From an uncultured Lachnospiraceae bacterium (lineage in GTDB: Bacteria > Bacillota > Clostridia > Lachnospirales > Lachnospiraceae), in NCBI GenBank assembly GCA_944381615.1, contig CALWLT010000036.1, positions 1-64,000 on the forward strand: a stretch of DNA of 64,000 bases, in the 5' to 3' direction. The translations under genes were made by a program, and so were the position numbers. Shown one piece after another: positions 39,597 to 48,611 of this stretch (the stretch's first letter is position 1; each line of letters starts with the position of its first letter). The notes under the pieces are model-generated. The model searched no databases. It saw nothing but the letters and a program-made list of their open reading frames with translations, and was not told where the DNA came from.

Positions 39597-39691
39597 GAGC
39601 CGTGTTTTACAGGATATTTCCCGATTTTTTAAAATGATTTTACCCGCCGCATACGGGAAGAAGGGAGGAAATGCTTGTAAAAACACGGCTC
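39597..39691. terminator. Long-armed inverted repeat after cls, overlapping the plsC promoter
   Basis: GAGCCGTGTTTTACA (39597-39611) pairs with TGTAAAAACACGGCTC (39676-39691) with one bulged A. The 64-base interior contains a smaller CCCG/CGGG stem. The right arm is followed by TTTTTATATAAT. The arm contains the -35 of the next gene (TTGTAA at 39675-39680), so terminator and promoter share sequence. Confidence 0.6.
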
Positions 39692-39703
39692 TTTTTATAT
39701 AAT
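39675..39703 (+). promoter_or_regulatory. Promoter of the plsC-pheA-ppk operon
   Basis: TTGTAA (39675-39680), 17 bases, TATAAT (39698-39703). It drives a run of five tightly spaced genes ending at 46603. Confidence 0.72.
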
Positions 39704-39726
39704 AAAGCAGACAGTGAGGTGAGAAA

Positions 39727-40458
39727 ATGATTCGTTTTATCGTAGTGGCGTCCACGCTTATCGGCTTTCTGGTCTCGTCGGCAGGGACGCTTTGGCGGCT
39801 CAAAAAGCTGGAGAAGACGGATCCGGATGCGATGGCGCAGCAGAGCCTTAGGACGGTCCGCTGGATCCTGGGCGTATTTCTGCGCCAGGCGGGTGTGACG
39901 GTTACGGTAAAGGGGCTGGAGAATATCCCGCAGGATCGGCCGGTTTTATATGTGGGAAATCACAGGAGCTATTTCGATATCCTGGTGGGCTATACGACGG
40001 TGCCCGGGCGTCTGGGCTTTGTGGCCAAGAAGGAGATGGAGCGCTACCCGTTCCTGGCACAGTGGATGCACAACGTGGACTGCCTGTTCCTGGACCGGAA
40101 GGACGTGAAGGAGGGGCTCAAGACCATTCTCCAGGGCGTTGAGAAGGTGCGTCACGGCGTTTCCATCTGGATTTTCCCGGAGGGGACGCGCAACCGCAAC
40201 GAGGATCTGAAGGATCTTCTTCCCTTTAAGGAGGGAAGCTTGAAGATCGCGGAGAAGGCGGGCTGCCCGGTCGTTCCCGTGGCGATCCGGGGCACGGCGG
40301 AGATCTTCGAGAAGCATATCCCGCGCATCTGCCCGGGACACGTGACGATCGAGTTCGGAGAGCCCTTTATTGTAAAGGATCTGCCGCCCGAGGAGCGGAA
40401 GTTTGCCGGCGCTTACGCGCAGAAAAAAATTCTGGAAATGCTGGAAAAGGAAGGCTGA
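39727..40458 (+). CDS. plsC: 1-acyl-sn-glycerol-3-phosphate acyltransferase
   Basis: 243 residues. It acylates lysophosphatidic acid to phosphatidic acid. One N-terminal membrane helix (about 4-22) is followed by the catalytic NHRSYFD at 78-84 (NHX4D) and FPEGTRNR, the glycerol-phosphate-binding motif. GTGAGGTGAG precedes the ATG. With cls just upstream it forms a small phospholipid neighbourhood. Confidence 0.93.
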   Translation: MIRFIVVASTLIGFLVSSAGTLWRLKKLEKTDPDAMAQQSLRTVRWILGVFLRQAGVTVTVKGLENIPQDRPVLYVGNHRSYFDILVGYTTVPGRLGFVAKKEMERYPFLAQWMHNVDCLFLDRKDVKEGLKTILQGVEKVRHGVSIWIFPEGTRNRNEDLKDLLPFKEGSLKIAEKAGCPVVPVAIRGTAEIFEKHIPRICPGHVTIEFGEPFIVKDLPPEERKFAGAYAQKKILEMLEKEG

Positions 40459-40465
40459 GACACAC

Positions 40466-41593
40466 ATGGAATTACAGGAGATACGGGGGAAGCTGGACGA
40501 GCTGGATCCGCAGATCGTGCGGCTTTTCGAGGAGCGGATGCGCTTGTGCCACGAGGTGGCGGAATATAAGATCGCGGCGGGAAAGGCCGTTTATGATCCG
40601 GAGCGGGAGAAGCAGAAGCTGGAGACGCTCCAGAATCTGACGGACGGAGCGTTTAACCGGCAGGCGGTAAAGGAACTGTTTTTGCAGATTATGACGCTCA
40701 GCCGCCGTTATCAGTATCAGAGGATGGCCGGCCGCATGGCGCAGCCGGATCTGGGATTTCAGAAGATAGAGCGGCTCAGGACAAAGGGCTGCCGGGTCGC
40801 GTTCCAGGGCCTGGAGGGCGCGTACAGCCATGCGGCCGCCCTCTCTTTTTTCGGGCCGGATGCGGATCTTTACCACGTGCGGCTGTTTGAGGATCTGATG
40901 ATCGAGGTGCAGGAGGGGCGGGCGGATTACGCCGTGCTGCCGATCGAAAATTCCTCGGCGGGGGCCGTCACGGACAGCTATGATCTGCTGATGAAGTACG
41001 ATAATTATATTGTGGCGGAGCTGTTTCTCCCGATCCGCCATTTCCTGCTGGGCCGGGAGGAGGCGGATCTGGCCGGGATCCGGCGGGTGTTCGCGCATCC
41101 GCAGGCTCTGATGCAGAGCTCGGAATACCTGAACGGACACCGGGACTGGCAGCAGATCAGTCTGGAAAATAACGCGGTGGCGGCGAAGAAGGTAAGGGAC
41201 GACGGCGACCCGGCGCAGGCGGCGGTGGCCGGAGAGGAAGCGGCGCAGGTGTACGGCTTAAAGAAGCTGGCCGGCCCGATCAACAACTGCAGCGGCAATA
41301 CGACGCGCTTCCTGATTCTTAGCCGGCAGCCGGTCTACCGGGCGGACGCGGGCAAGATAAGCCTCTGCTTCGAACTTCCGCATCAGAGCGGCACGCTATA
41401 CAATATGCTGGGGAATTTCATTTTTAACAATGTCAATATGACGATGATCGAGTCGCGGCCGATCCCGGAGCGCTCCTGGGAGTACCGCTTTTTCGTGGAC
41501 ATCGAGGGGAATCTGGAGCAGGCCGGGGTGCAGAACGCGCTCTGCGGCATCTGCCAGGAGGCGCGCAACGTAAAGATTTTCGGAAATTATTAG
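40466..41593 (+). CDS. pheA: Bifunctional chorismate mutase/prephenate dehydratase (P-protein)
   Basis: 375 residues. An AroQ-type chorismate mutase (1-85; ELQEIRGKLDELDPQIVRLFEERM) is followed by a prephenate dehydratase domain (about 110-290; VAFQGLEGAYSHAAA, VLPIENSSAGAV, and the NTTRFLIL signature with catalytic Thr). A C-terminal ACT domain (about 300-375; ELPHQSGTLYNMLGNF, ESRPIPERSWEYRFFVD) binds phenylalanine for feedback inhibition. It converts chorismate to phenylpyruvate. Its ribosome site lies within the end of plsC. Confidence 0.95.
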   Translation: MELQEIRGKLDELDPQIVRLFEERMRLCHEVAEYKIAAGKAVYDPEREKQKLETLQNLTDGAFNRQAVKELFLQIMTLSRRYQYQRMAGRMAQPDLGFQKIERLRTKGCRVAFQGLEGAYSHAAALSFFGPDADLYHVRLFEDLMIEVQEGRADYAVLPIENSSAGAVTDSYDLLMKYDNYIVAELFLPIRHFLLGREEADLAGIRRVFAHPQALMQSSEYLNGHRDWQQISLENNAVAAKKVRDDGDPAQAAVAGEEAAQVYGLKKLAGPINNCSGNTTRFLILSRQPVYRADAGKISLCFELPHQSGTLYNMLGNFIFNNVNMTMIESRPIPERSWEYRFFVDIEGNLEQAGVQNALCGICQEARNVKIFGNY

Positions 41594-41628
41594 AGGGAAG
41601 AGCCCTGCGGGGGCGGGTGGAGAGTGCT

Positions 41629-42900
41629 ATGGTTTTATACAGGAATATGGAGCATCAGGAACTGTTCGACGCGATGTGCCGGCTGCTGGAATCCGGGGAA
41701 AGCCCGTTCACACAGTCTGCGGAGGACTGCGCGGGACGGCTGGCGGAGCTGGCGGTCAGCTGCGGGTTCCGCGGGAATCTCTGGCACTGCTTTCTCGCTT
41801 ACTGCATGGCGAATCATGAGAACGCCTACAGTACCTCGTGCGAGATTACGGGGCCGGTAAAGGGGACGCTCGGCGCCCTGGCGCGCCATGATTTTGCCAG
41901 GATGCGCCGCCTTTTTGCGGCGGATATCACGGCGCTGGACGGGGGAGAGGACGGAATCTGGCACCAGCTTGCGGCGTACGAGAATCCGTCGGAAAACAGC
42001 CGGGTGTTCAACCGCCGGATCCGCGACCGGATCGTGGAGCTGGCCGGGACGCTGGAGCAGGCGGAGAGCGACGAGGCCTTTCAGGCGGCGGTCACGGAAT
42101 TTTACCGCGAATTTGGCGTCGGCAAATTTGGCTTAAACAAGGCGTTTCACATCCGCATGGACGAGGAGGGGCATTCGGTGTCCATCGAGCCCATCACGCG
42201 GGTGGAGCACGTAAGTCTCGAGGATCTGGTGGGCTATGAGCTGCAGAAGGCCAAGCTGATCGAGAATACGGAGGCCTTTATCGAAGGGCGGGCGGCGAAC
42301 AATGTGCTGCTGTTCGGCGACAGCGGGACGGGCAAGTCGTCCAGCATCAAGGCGATTTTAAACCGCTACTACGACAGGGGCCTGCGGATGATCGAAGTCT
42401 ACAAGCACCAGTTCCGGGGCCTCTCGGACGTGCTGGAGCAGATCAAGGACCGGAATTACCGTTTTATTATTTACATGGACGATCTCTCCTTTGAGGAGTA
42501 TGAGATTGAGTATAAATATCTGAAGGCGATTATCGAGGGCGGCCTGGGGATCAAGCCGCAGAACGTCCTGATCTATGCGACTTCCAACCGCCGCCACCTG
42601 ATCCGCGAGAAGTTCAGCGACAAGCGCGAGCTGGATGACGAGCTGCACAGCAGCGATACCGTGCAGGAGAAGCTGTCGCTGGTAGCCCGGTTCGGAGTGA
42701 CGATCTACTACGGATCTCCCGACAAGCGCGAGTTTGAGAATATCGTGCGGGTGCTGGCAAAAAAACATCATATCTTCATGCCGGAGAAGGAGCTTTACCT
42801 GGAGGCGAACAAATGGGAGCTGAGCCACGGCGGCCTGTCGGGGCGGACGGCGGCCCAGTTTATTACCCATCTGCTTGGAAAGATGAAAGGGGAGGAGTAG
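41629..42900 (+). CDS. DUF815-type AAA ATPase
   Basis: 423 residues. The N-terminal ~185 residues are helical and specific to the family. The ATPase core has Walker A GDSGTGKSS at 230-238, Walker B FIIYMDDLSF near 280, and a sensor-like IYATSNRRHLIREKFSD. DUF815 ATPases are widespread but poorly characterised. The start is set at ATG 41629 behind GGTGGAGAG; an upstream in-frame GTG at 41617 overlaps that site. It is followed five bases later by ppx, implying cotranscription with polyphosphate genes. Confidence 0.85.
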   Translation: MVLYRNMEHQELFDAMCRLLESGESPFTQSAEDCAGRLAELAVSCGFRGNLWHCFLAYCMANHENAYSTSCEITGPVKGTLGALARHDFARMRRLFAADITALDGGEDGIWHQLAAYENPSENSRVFNRRIRDRIVELAGTLEQAESDEAFQAAVTEFYREFGVGKFGLNKAFHIRMDEEGHSVSIEPITRVEHVSLEDLVGYELQKAKLIENTEAFIEGRAANNVLLFGDSGTGKSSSIKAILNRYYDRGLRMIEVYKHQFRGLSDVLEQIKDRNYRFIIYMDDLSFEEYEIEYKYLKAIIEGGLGIKPQNVLIYATSNRRHLIREKFSDKRELDDELHSSDTVQEKLSLVARFGVTIYYGSPDKREFENIVRVLAKKHHIFMPEKELYLEANKWELSHGGLSGRTAAQFITHLLGKMKGEE

Positions 42901-42904
42901 ACGT

Positions 42905-44467
42905 ATGGCCATCAAAACCTTTGCCGCCATCGACGTGGGATCCTTTGAGCTGGAGCTGGGGATCTACGAGCTCTCGGGCAAATACGGCATCCGGGAGATC
43001 GATCATGTGCGGCACCCGCTGGCGCTGGGAAAGGATACCTACAACGACGGGAAGATCAGCCATGAGCTGGTCGAGGAAATGTGCGATCTCCTGAACCGTT
43101 TCGGGGAGGTCATGAAGACCTACCGGGTACAGGATTACCGGGCGTTCGCCAGCAGCGCGCTGCGGGAGGCGAAAAACAGCCGGATCGTGCTGGACCGCAT
43201 TCGGGTGCGCACGGGCCTTAAGGTGCGCACCGTCAACAACTCGGAGCTGCGCTTTAAGAGCTACAAGGCGGTCGCCGCCCGGGAAACGGAATTCCTGGAG
43301 GCGCAGAAAAGCGGGATGGCGCTCATCGACGTGGGATTTGGCAGCTCGCAGATTTCCCTTTTTGACGAGGGCGTGCTGATCTCGACGCAGAACCTGCTCC
43401 TGGGCGTGCTGCGCCTAAGCGAGATGTCGTCGCACTGGCGCGTCAACAACAGCCTGATTCCGGAGATCATCGAGGAGATCATCGACAACGAGCTCTATAC
43501 GTTTAAGAAAATTTTCCTGAAGGAGCGGCAGATCCGCACGCTGATCGCCACCGGCGAAAGCATCAATTATATGGTAAAGCGCGGGATGCGCGAAAAGGAG
43601 CGGGATCGGTTTACGGCCGAGGAATTCCGCGCCTTCTGCGGGCGTCTGGAAAAGATGAGCCTGGAGGAGATCGAGGAGCGCTTCGACCTCTCGCGCGATT
43701 ACGCGGAGATCCTGGTTCCCAGCGCGATCCTCTACCGGAACGTCCTGGAGATCACGGGGGCCGAATGGCTCTGGACGCCGGGTATCACGCTCTGCGACGG
43801 GATCGCCGCCGAGTATGCGCAGGAAAACCGCATCGTGAAATTCCATCACGATTTTGACGAGGATATCCTGTCCACGGCCCGCAGCATGGCCAAGCGCTAT
43901 AAATGTCACGGGGCTCACGTCCGCGAGGTGGAGCGGGCCTGCGAGATGATTTTTACGGCCATGAAAAAGTATCATGGCCTCGGCAGCCGCGAGAGGCTGC
44001 TTCTGCGCATCGCGGCCATCCTGCATGACTGCGGCAAGTTTGTCAGCATCACGCGGGGGACGGAGAGCTCCTACGGGATCATCATGGCGACGGAGATCAT
44101 CGGTCTCTCGCATCTGGAGCGGGAGATTGTGGCCAATGTGGTGCGCTATAATATTCAGGAATACGCGTATGACGAGGTCATGGTCGAGACGGATCCGTCC
44201 CAGTATGCGGCCGGGGTAAGCAAGCAGGATCTGAATATCCTGATCGCCAAGCTGACGGCGATCCTGCGTCTGGCCAATTCGATGGACCGCAGCCACAGTC
44301 AGAAGCTGAAGGACTGCCGGATGGCGGTCCGGGACAATACGCTGGTTGTCACGACGGCGTATCCGGGCAGCATCGCCCTGGAAGAGTATTCGTTCGGGCA
44401 GAAGGCGGATTTCTTTGAAGAGGTATTTGACATACGGCCTGTGCTCAGGCAGAAAAGGGGGATGTAG
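42905..44467 (+). CDS. ppx: Ppx/GppA exopolyphosphatase-family protein with HD domain
   Basis: 520 residues. An ASKHA phosphatase domain (1-300; AAIDVGSFELELGIYEL phosphate-1 loop, FASSALREAKN, LIDVGFGSSQISLF phosphate-2, IATGESINYM) is followed by an HD-type C-terminal domain with H374-D375 in LHDCGKF. The family degrades polyphosphate or hydrolyses pppGpp. The phosphate-1 loop reads DVGSFELEL rather than the usual DIGSNS, so activity may differ from classical Ppx. ppk follows after three bases. Confidence 0.9.
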   Translation: MAIKTFAAIDVGSFELELGIYELSGKYGIREIDHVRHPLALGKDTYNDGKISHELVEEMCDLLNRFGEVMKTYRVQDYRAFASSALREAKNSRIVLDRIRVRTGLKVRTVNNSELRFKSYKAVAARETEFLEAQKSGMALIDVGFGSSQISLFDEGVLISTQNLLLGVLRLSEMSSHWRVNNSLIPEIIEEIIDNELYTFKKIFLKERQIRTLIATGESINYMVKRGMREKERDRFTAEEFRAFCGRLEKMSLEEIEERFDLSRDYAEILVPSAILYRNVLEITGAEWLWTPGITLCDGIAAEYAQENRIVKFHHDFDEDILSTARSMAKRYKCHGAHVREVERACEMIFTAMKKYHGLGSRERLLLRIAAILHDCGKFVSITRGTESSYGIIMATEIIGLSHLEREIVANVVRYNIQEYAYDEVMVETDPSQYAAGVSKQDLNILIAKLTAILRLANSMDRSHSQKLKDCRMAVRDNTLVVTTAYPGSIALEEYSFGQKADFFEEVFDIRPVLRQKRGM

Positions 44468-44470
44468 ACG

Positions 44471-46603
44471 ATGGCGGATGTGTTGGAAAAATATGGCGCA
44501 CCTGAAAATTATGTAAACCGGGAGCTGAGCTGGCTGGAGTTTAATTACCGGATCCTGGGAGAAGCGCGCGATAAGACGACGCCCCTTTTTGAGCGCCTGA
44601 AATTCCTGAGTATTACGGCGTCCAACCTGGACGAATTTTTCATGGTCCGGGTGGCGTCGCTCAAGGATATGATCCACGCCGGCTATAAGAAGCCGGATAT
44701 CGCCGGCATGACGGCCGAGCAGCAGCTGGAGGCCATCGGCGCGAAAACGCATGAGCTGGTAGCGGATCAGTATAAGACCTACAACCGCATGCTGCTGCCG
44801 CTCTTAAAGCAGCACGGCCTGCGGATCATCCAGAGCCACGAGCAGCTGACGCCGGAGGAGGCCGCCTACGTGGACCGCTATTTTGAGGAGTCGGTGTATC
44901 CGGTCCTCACGCCGATGGCGGTCGACTCCTCGCGCCCCTTCCCGCTGATTCGCAACAAATCGCTTAACCTGGCGGCGCTGGTAAGAAAGAAAAAGGGCGA
45001 CGGGGAGCTGGAATTTGCCACCGTCCGCGTGCCGGGCGTGCTGCCGCGCGTGGTGGAGCTGCCGCAGACAGACGGAGAAAAGGCGATCATTTATCTGGAA
45101 GAGATCATCGAGCGCAATATCGAGAAGCTGTTTTTGAATTATGAGATCATCAGCTGTCATCCGTTCCGCATCATGCGAAACGCCGATCTGAGCATCGACG
45201 AGGACGAGGCGGAGGATCTGCTCAAGGAGATTGAGAAGAGACTCAAGGAGCGTCAGTGGGGCGAGGTCATCCGCCTGGAGATCGAGGAGAAGGCGGACCG
45301 GCGGTTGGTCAAGATGCTGAAAAAAGAATTAAGCGTCGGAAGCGGCGACATTTACGAGATCAACGGGCCGCTGGATCTGACGGTTCTCATGAAGGTGTTC
45401 GGCCTGCCCGGGTTTGAGGCGTACAAGGCGGCGCCCTACACGCCGCAGCCGGTCCCGGCGCTGATGAACGACGACGATATTTTTACCAATATCCGCAAAA
45501 ATGACATCCTGCTGACGCATCCGTTCGAGACGTTCGAGCCGGTCGTGCAGTTTATTCAGAAAGCGGCGGTTGATCCGGACGTGCTGGCGATCAAGCAGAC
45601 GCTTTACCGCGTCAGCGGCAATTCGCCGATCATCCGGGCGCTGGCGGAGGCGGCCGACAACGGGAAGCAGGTTTCCGTGCTGGTTGAGCTGAAGGCGCGT
45701 TTTGACGAGGAAAATAACATTATCTGGGCGAAGATGCTGGAGAAGGCGGGCTGCCACGTCATCTACGGGCTGCTGGGGCTTAAGACGCACAGCAAGATCA
45801 CGCTGGTGGTGCGCAAGGAGGAGGAGGGAATCCGCCGCTATGTGCACCTGGGAACCGGCAACTACAACGATTCCACCGCCAAACTCTACACGGACTGCGG
45901 CCTTCTGACCTGCGATCCGCAGATCGGCGAGGATGCCACGGCCGTCTTCAACATGCTGTCGGGATATTCGGAGCCGCTTGCCTGGAACAAGCTTTCGCTG
46001 GCGCCCCTGTGGCTGCGCGGCCGCTTCGTGCGCCTGATTCAGCGCGAGGCCAGGAACGCCAGAAACGGCCGGCCGGCCCGCATCGTGGCCAAGATGAATT
46101 CGCTCTGCGACCGGGAAATTATCGCCAACCTTTACGACGCGTCGTGCGCGGGGGTAACGATCGAGCTGATCGTGCGCGGAATCTGCTGTCTGAAGGCGGG
46201 CATCCCGAATCTCAGCGAAAATATTACCGTGCGCTCGATCGTGGGAAATTTCCTGGAGCACAGCCGGATCTTCTTCTTTGAAAACGACGGGGATCCGCTG
46301 ATTTTCATGGGGAGCGCCGACTGGATGCCGCGCAATCTGGACCGCCGCGTGGAGATTCTCTTCCCGGTGGAAGACGGGCGCCTGAAGGAGCGGCTGATTC
46401 ACATGCTGGAGGTGCAGCTGGCCGACAATGTGAAGGCGCAGTATCTGCAGCCCGACGGCAGCTACGAGAAGCCGGACCGGCGCGGGAAACCGCCGGTCTG
46501 CGCGCAGGAGACCTTCTGCCAGGAGGCCGTGGCGGCGGCCGAGGAGGCGGGAAAAGAGACGGATCCGGCCTCGGCCCGGGTGTTTGTCCCCCTGCGGCAG
46601 TAG
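44471..46603 (+). CDS. ppk: Polyphosphate kinase 1
   Basis: 710 residues. It reversibly polymerises the ATP gamma-phosphate into polyphosphate. The N domain begins YVNRELSWLEFNYRIL. The two PLD-like catalytic domains carry the autophosphorylated His440 in KTHSKITLV and a second active-site His597 in EHSRIFFF; GTGNYND and SADWMPRNLDRRVE are also conserved. The last ~40 residues are Ala/Glu-rich and not part of the core. Pairing with ppx gives opposing activities from one transcript. Confidence 0.96.
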   Translation: MADVLEKYGAPENYVNRELSWLEFNYRILGEARDKTTPLFERLKFLSITASNLDEFFMVRVASLKDMIHAGYKKPDIAGMTAEQQLEAIGAKTHELVADQYKTYNRMLLPLLKQHGLRIIQSHEQLTPEEAAYVDRYFEESVYPVLTPMAVDSSRPFPLIRNKSLNLAALVRKKKGDGELEFATVRVPGVLPRVVELPQTDGEKAIIYLEEIIERNIEKLFLNYEIISCHPFRIMRNADLSIDEDEAEDLLKEIEKRLKERQWGEVIRLEIEEKADRRLVKMLKKELSVGSGDIYEINGPLDLTVLMKVFGLPGFEAYKAAPYTPQPVPALMNDDDIFTNIRKNDILLTHPFETFEPVVQFIQKAAVDPDVLAIKQTLYRVSGNSPIIRALAEAADNGKQVSVLVELKARFDEENNIIWAKMLEKAGCHVIYGLLGLKTHSKITLVVRKEEEGIRRYVHLGTGNYNDSTAKLYTDCGLLTCDPQIGEDATAVFNMLSGYSEPLAWNKLSLAPLWLRGRFVRLIQREARNARNGRPARIVAKMNSLCDREIIANLYDASCAGVTIELIVRGICCLKAGIPNLSENITVRSIVGNFLEHSRIFFFENDGDPLIFMGSADWMPRNLDRRVEILFPVEDGRLKERLIHMLEVQLADNVKAQYLQPDGSYEKPDRRGKPPVCAQETFCQEAVAAAEEAGKETDPASARVFVPLRQ

Positions 46604-46753
46604 GGGAAGGCGGCCGGACCAGATTTCTCTAAAAATGTAAGATAATTTTAAAGCAAAAATCCTCTCCGTATGGTAAACTGATTCTGTATGGCAGCCTGCC
46701 GGAAAGAAGGCGGCTGCCGCAGGCGAGAGTTTACAGACGAGGGAGGATTTTTT

Positions 46754-47458
46754 ATGTCGGAGATCAGCATCCTGGTGGTAGATGACGAGAAGGAGATCGC
46801 GGATCTGGTGGAGATCTACCTGGTCAGCGACGGCTATAAAGTATTCAAGGCGGAGAATGCGAAACAGGGGCTGGAAATCCTGGAGAAAGAGCCGATCCAT
46901 CTGGTGCTTCTGGATATCATGATGCCGGGGATGGACGGGCTGGAGATGTGCCGCAAGATCCGGGAGACGAATAACATCCCGATTATCATGCTGAGTGCCC
47001 GCTCCGCGGATCTGGACAAGATTCTGGGGCTAGGGACGGGGGCCGACGATTACGTGGTCAAGCCGTTTAATCCGCTGGAGCTGACGGCGCGGGTCAAATC
47101 GCAGCTGCGCCGCTATACGCAGCTGAACCCTCAGAGTAACGCCGGCGTTTCGGCCAGGAACGAGATTTCCATCCGCGGCCTGGTCATCAACAAGGACAAT
47201 CACAAGGTTACGGTCTACGGCGAAGAGATCAAGCTGACGCCCATCGAATTTGATATCCTGTATCTTCTGGCTTCCAATCCGGGGCGCGTCTTCAGCACGG
47301 ACGAGATTTTTGAGCGGGTCTGGAACGAGAAGGTTTACGAGGCGAACAACACGGTTATGGTACATATCCGCCGCCTGCGCGGCAAGATGAAAGAAGATAC
47401 CAGACAGAACAAGATTATTACCACCGTCTGGGGGGTAGGATACAAAATTGAAAAATAA
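46754..47458 (+). CDS. OmpR-family response regulator, VanR-like
   Basis: 234 residues. Receiver with VVDDEKEI, phosphoacceptor Asp54 in LLDIMMPGMDG and Lys in DDYVVKPF; winged-helix effector domain (LTPIEFDILYLLASNPGRVFS, then VMVHIRRLRGKM). GGGAGG precedes the ATG. The kinase gene overlaps its 3' end. Likely targets are its own operon, including the ABC transporter downstream. Confidence 0.92.
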   Translation: MSEISILVVDDEKEIADLVEIYLVSDGYKVFKAENAKQGLEILEKEPIHLVLLDIMMPGMDGLEMCRKIRETNNIPIIMLSARSADLDKILGLGTGADDYVVKPFNPLELTARVKSQLRRYTQLNPQSNAGVSARNEISIRGLVINKDNHKVTVYGEEIKLTPIEFDILYLLASNPGRVFSTDEIFERVWNEKVYEANNTVMVHIRRLRGKMKEDTRQNKIITTVWGVGYKIEK

Positions 47459-48590
47459 AAAGGACATGAGCAAGCGCTTCCGCACGCGGATGGCCATGAA
47501 CATTGTTTACAGCGCGGTCATCGCCTGCCTGGTCGAAGTGTTTCTGATCGCCAATGTCTCGATGATCGCCGGTTATCTGCAGACGACGCGCTATGAGGAT
47601 TCCCTGTTTGTGCAGCTGGCGCAGATGGATACGCTGATGACGCTGATTTATGTGATCACGGGGATTGCGGTTTTCGCGGCGGCGTTCTTTGCCTTTCAGG
47701 AGAAGTCGCTGCGCTACATCGGCCGGATTTCTGCCGCGATCCAGAATATCTCGGAGGGCGATCTCAACACGACGGTGGAGGTCGAGGGGGACGACGAATT
47801 TTCCGCCATGGCGGTTAATCTCAACAAGATGGTGGAAGACATCCGCAACCTGATGGACAAGGAGCGGGAGGCGGAGCGGACGAAGAACGAGCTGATTACC
47901 AATGTGGCGCACGATCTGCGCACGCCGCTGACTTCGATCATCGGCTATCTGGAGCTCTTATCCGGGCAGGTGGCGATCCCGGAGGGGATGCAGAAGAAAT
48001 ACATCGATATCGCCTACGCCAAGTCGCGGCGGCTGGAGAAGCTGATCGAGGATCTGTTCGGCTTTACGAAGCTGAATTACGGGAAGGTAACCTTGCATGT
48101 GACCCGCGTGGACGTGGTCAAGCTGCTGAGCCAGCTTCTGGAAGAGTTTTATCCGAGCTTTGCCGATAAGAATCTGTCGTACGAGCTGCAGAGCAACGTG
48201 CCGGCCAAGGTCATCAGCGCCGACGGCAACCTCCTGGCCCGCCTGTTTGACAATCTGATCAACAACGCCATCAAGTACGGGGCGGACGGGAAACGGGTGC
48301 TGGTAAAGATCCAGGCGTCGGAGGAGACGGTTGTGATCTCGGTAACCAATTACGGCTATGTGATTCCTCCGGAGGAGCTGCCGCTGATTTTCAACAAGTT
48401 CTACCGGGTCGAGCAGTCGCGTTCGTCCAACACCGGCGGAACCGGCCTGGGCCTGGCGATCGCCAAGAATATCGTGGACATGCACGGAGGGATCATTGAG
48501 GTAACGAGCGATCTGGACGGGACGGTTTTTACCGTCCGGCTGCGGGCGAATTTTGACGTAAACAAAGAAAATTTTAACACCCCGTTCTGA
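47448..48590 (+). CDS. Sensor histidine kinase, VanS-like
   Basis: 380 residues from a TTG start that overlaps the regulator's stop; GGGGGGTAGGA lies eight bases before it (ATG 47466 is the alternative). Two membrane helices (about 18-42 and 64-85) enclose a very short loop. A HAMP linker, the H box NVAHDLRTPLTSIIGY with His155, the N box LFDNLINNAIKY and the G2 box GGTGLGLAIAKN follow. The short extracellular loop suggests membrane or transporter-coupled sensing, as in antibiotic- or envelope-stress kinases linked to ABC transporters. Confidence 0.9.
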   Translation: MKNKKDMSKRFRTRMAMNIVYSAVIACLVEVFLIANVSMIAGYLQTTRYEDSLFVQLAQMDTLMTLIYVITGIAVFAAAFFAFQEKSLRYIGRISAAIQNISEGDLNTTVEVEGDDEFSAMAVNLNKMVEDIRNLMDKEREAERTKNELITNVAHDLRTPLTSIIGYLELLSGQVAIPEGMQKKYIDIAYAKSRRLEKLIEDLFGFTKLNYGKVTLHVTRVDVVKLLSQLLEEFYPSFADKNLSYELQSNVPAKVISADGNLLARLFDNLINNAIKYGADGKRVLVKIQASEETVVISVTNYGYVIPPEELPLIFNKFYRVEQSRSSNTGGTGLGLAIAKNIVDMHGGIIEVTSDLDGTVFTVRLRANFDVNKENFNTPF

Positions 48591-48611
48591 TGCGGGGCAG
48601 AGGAGGGACGC

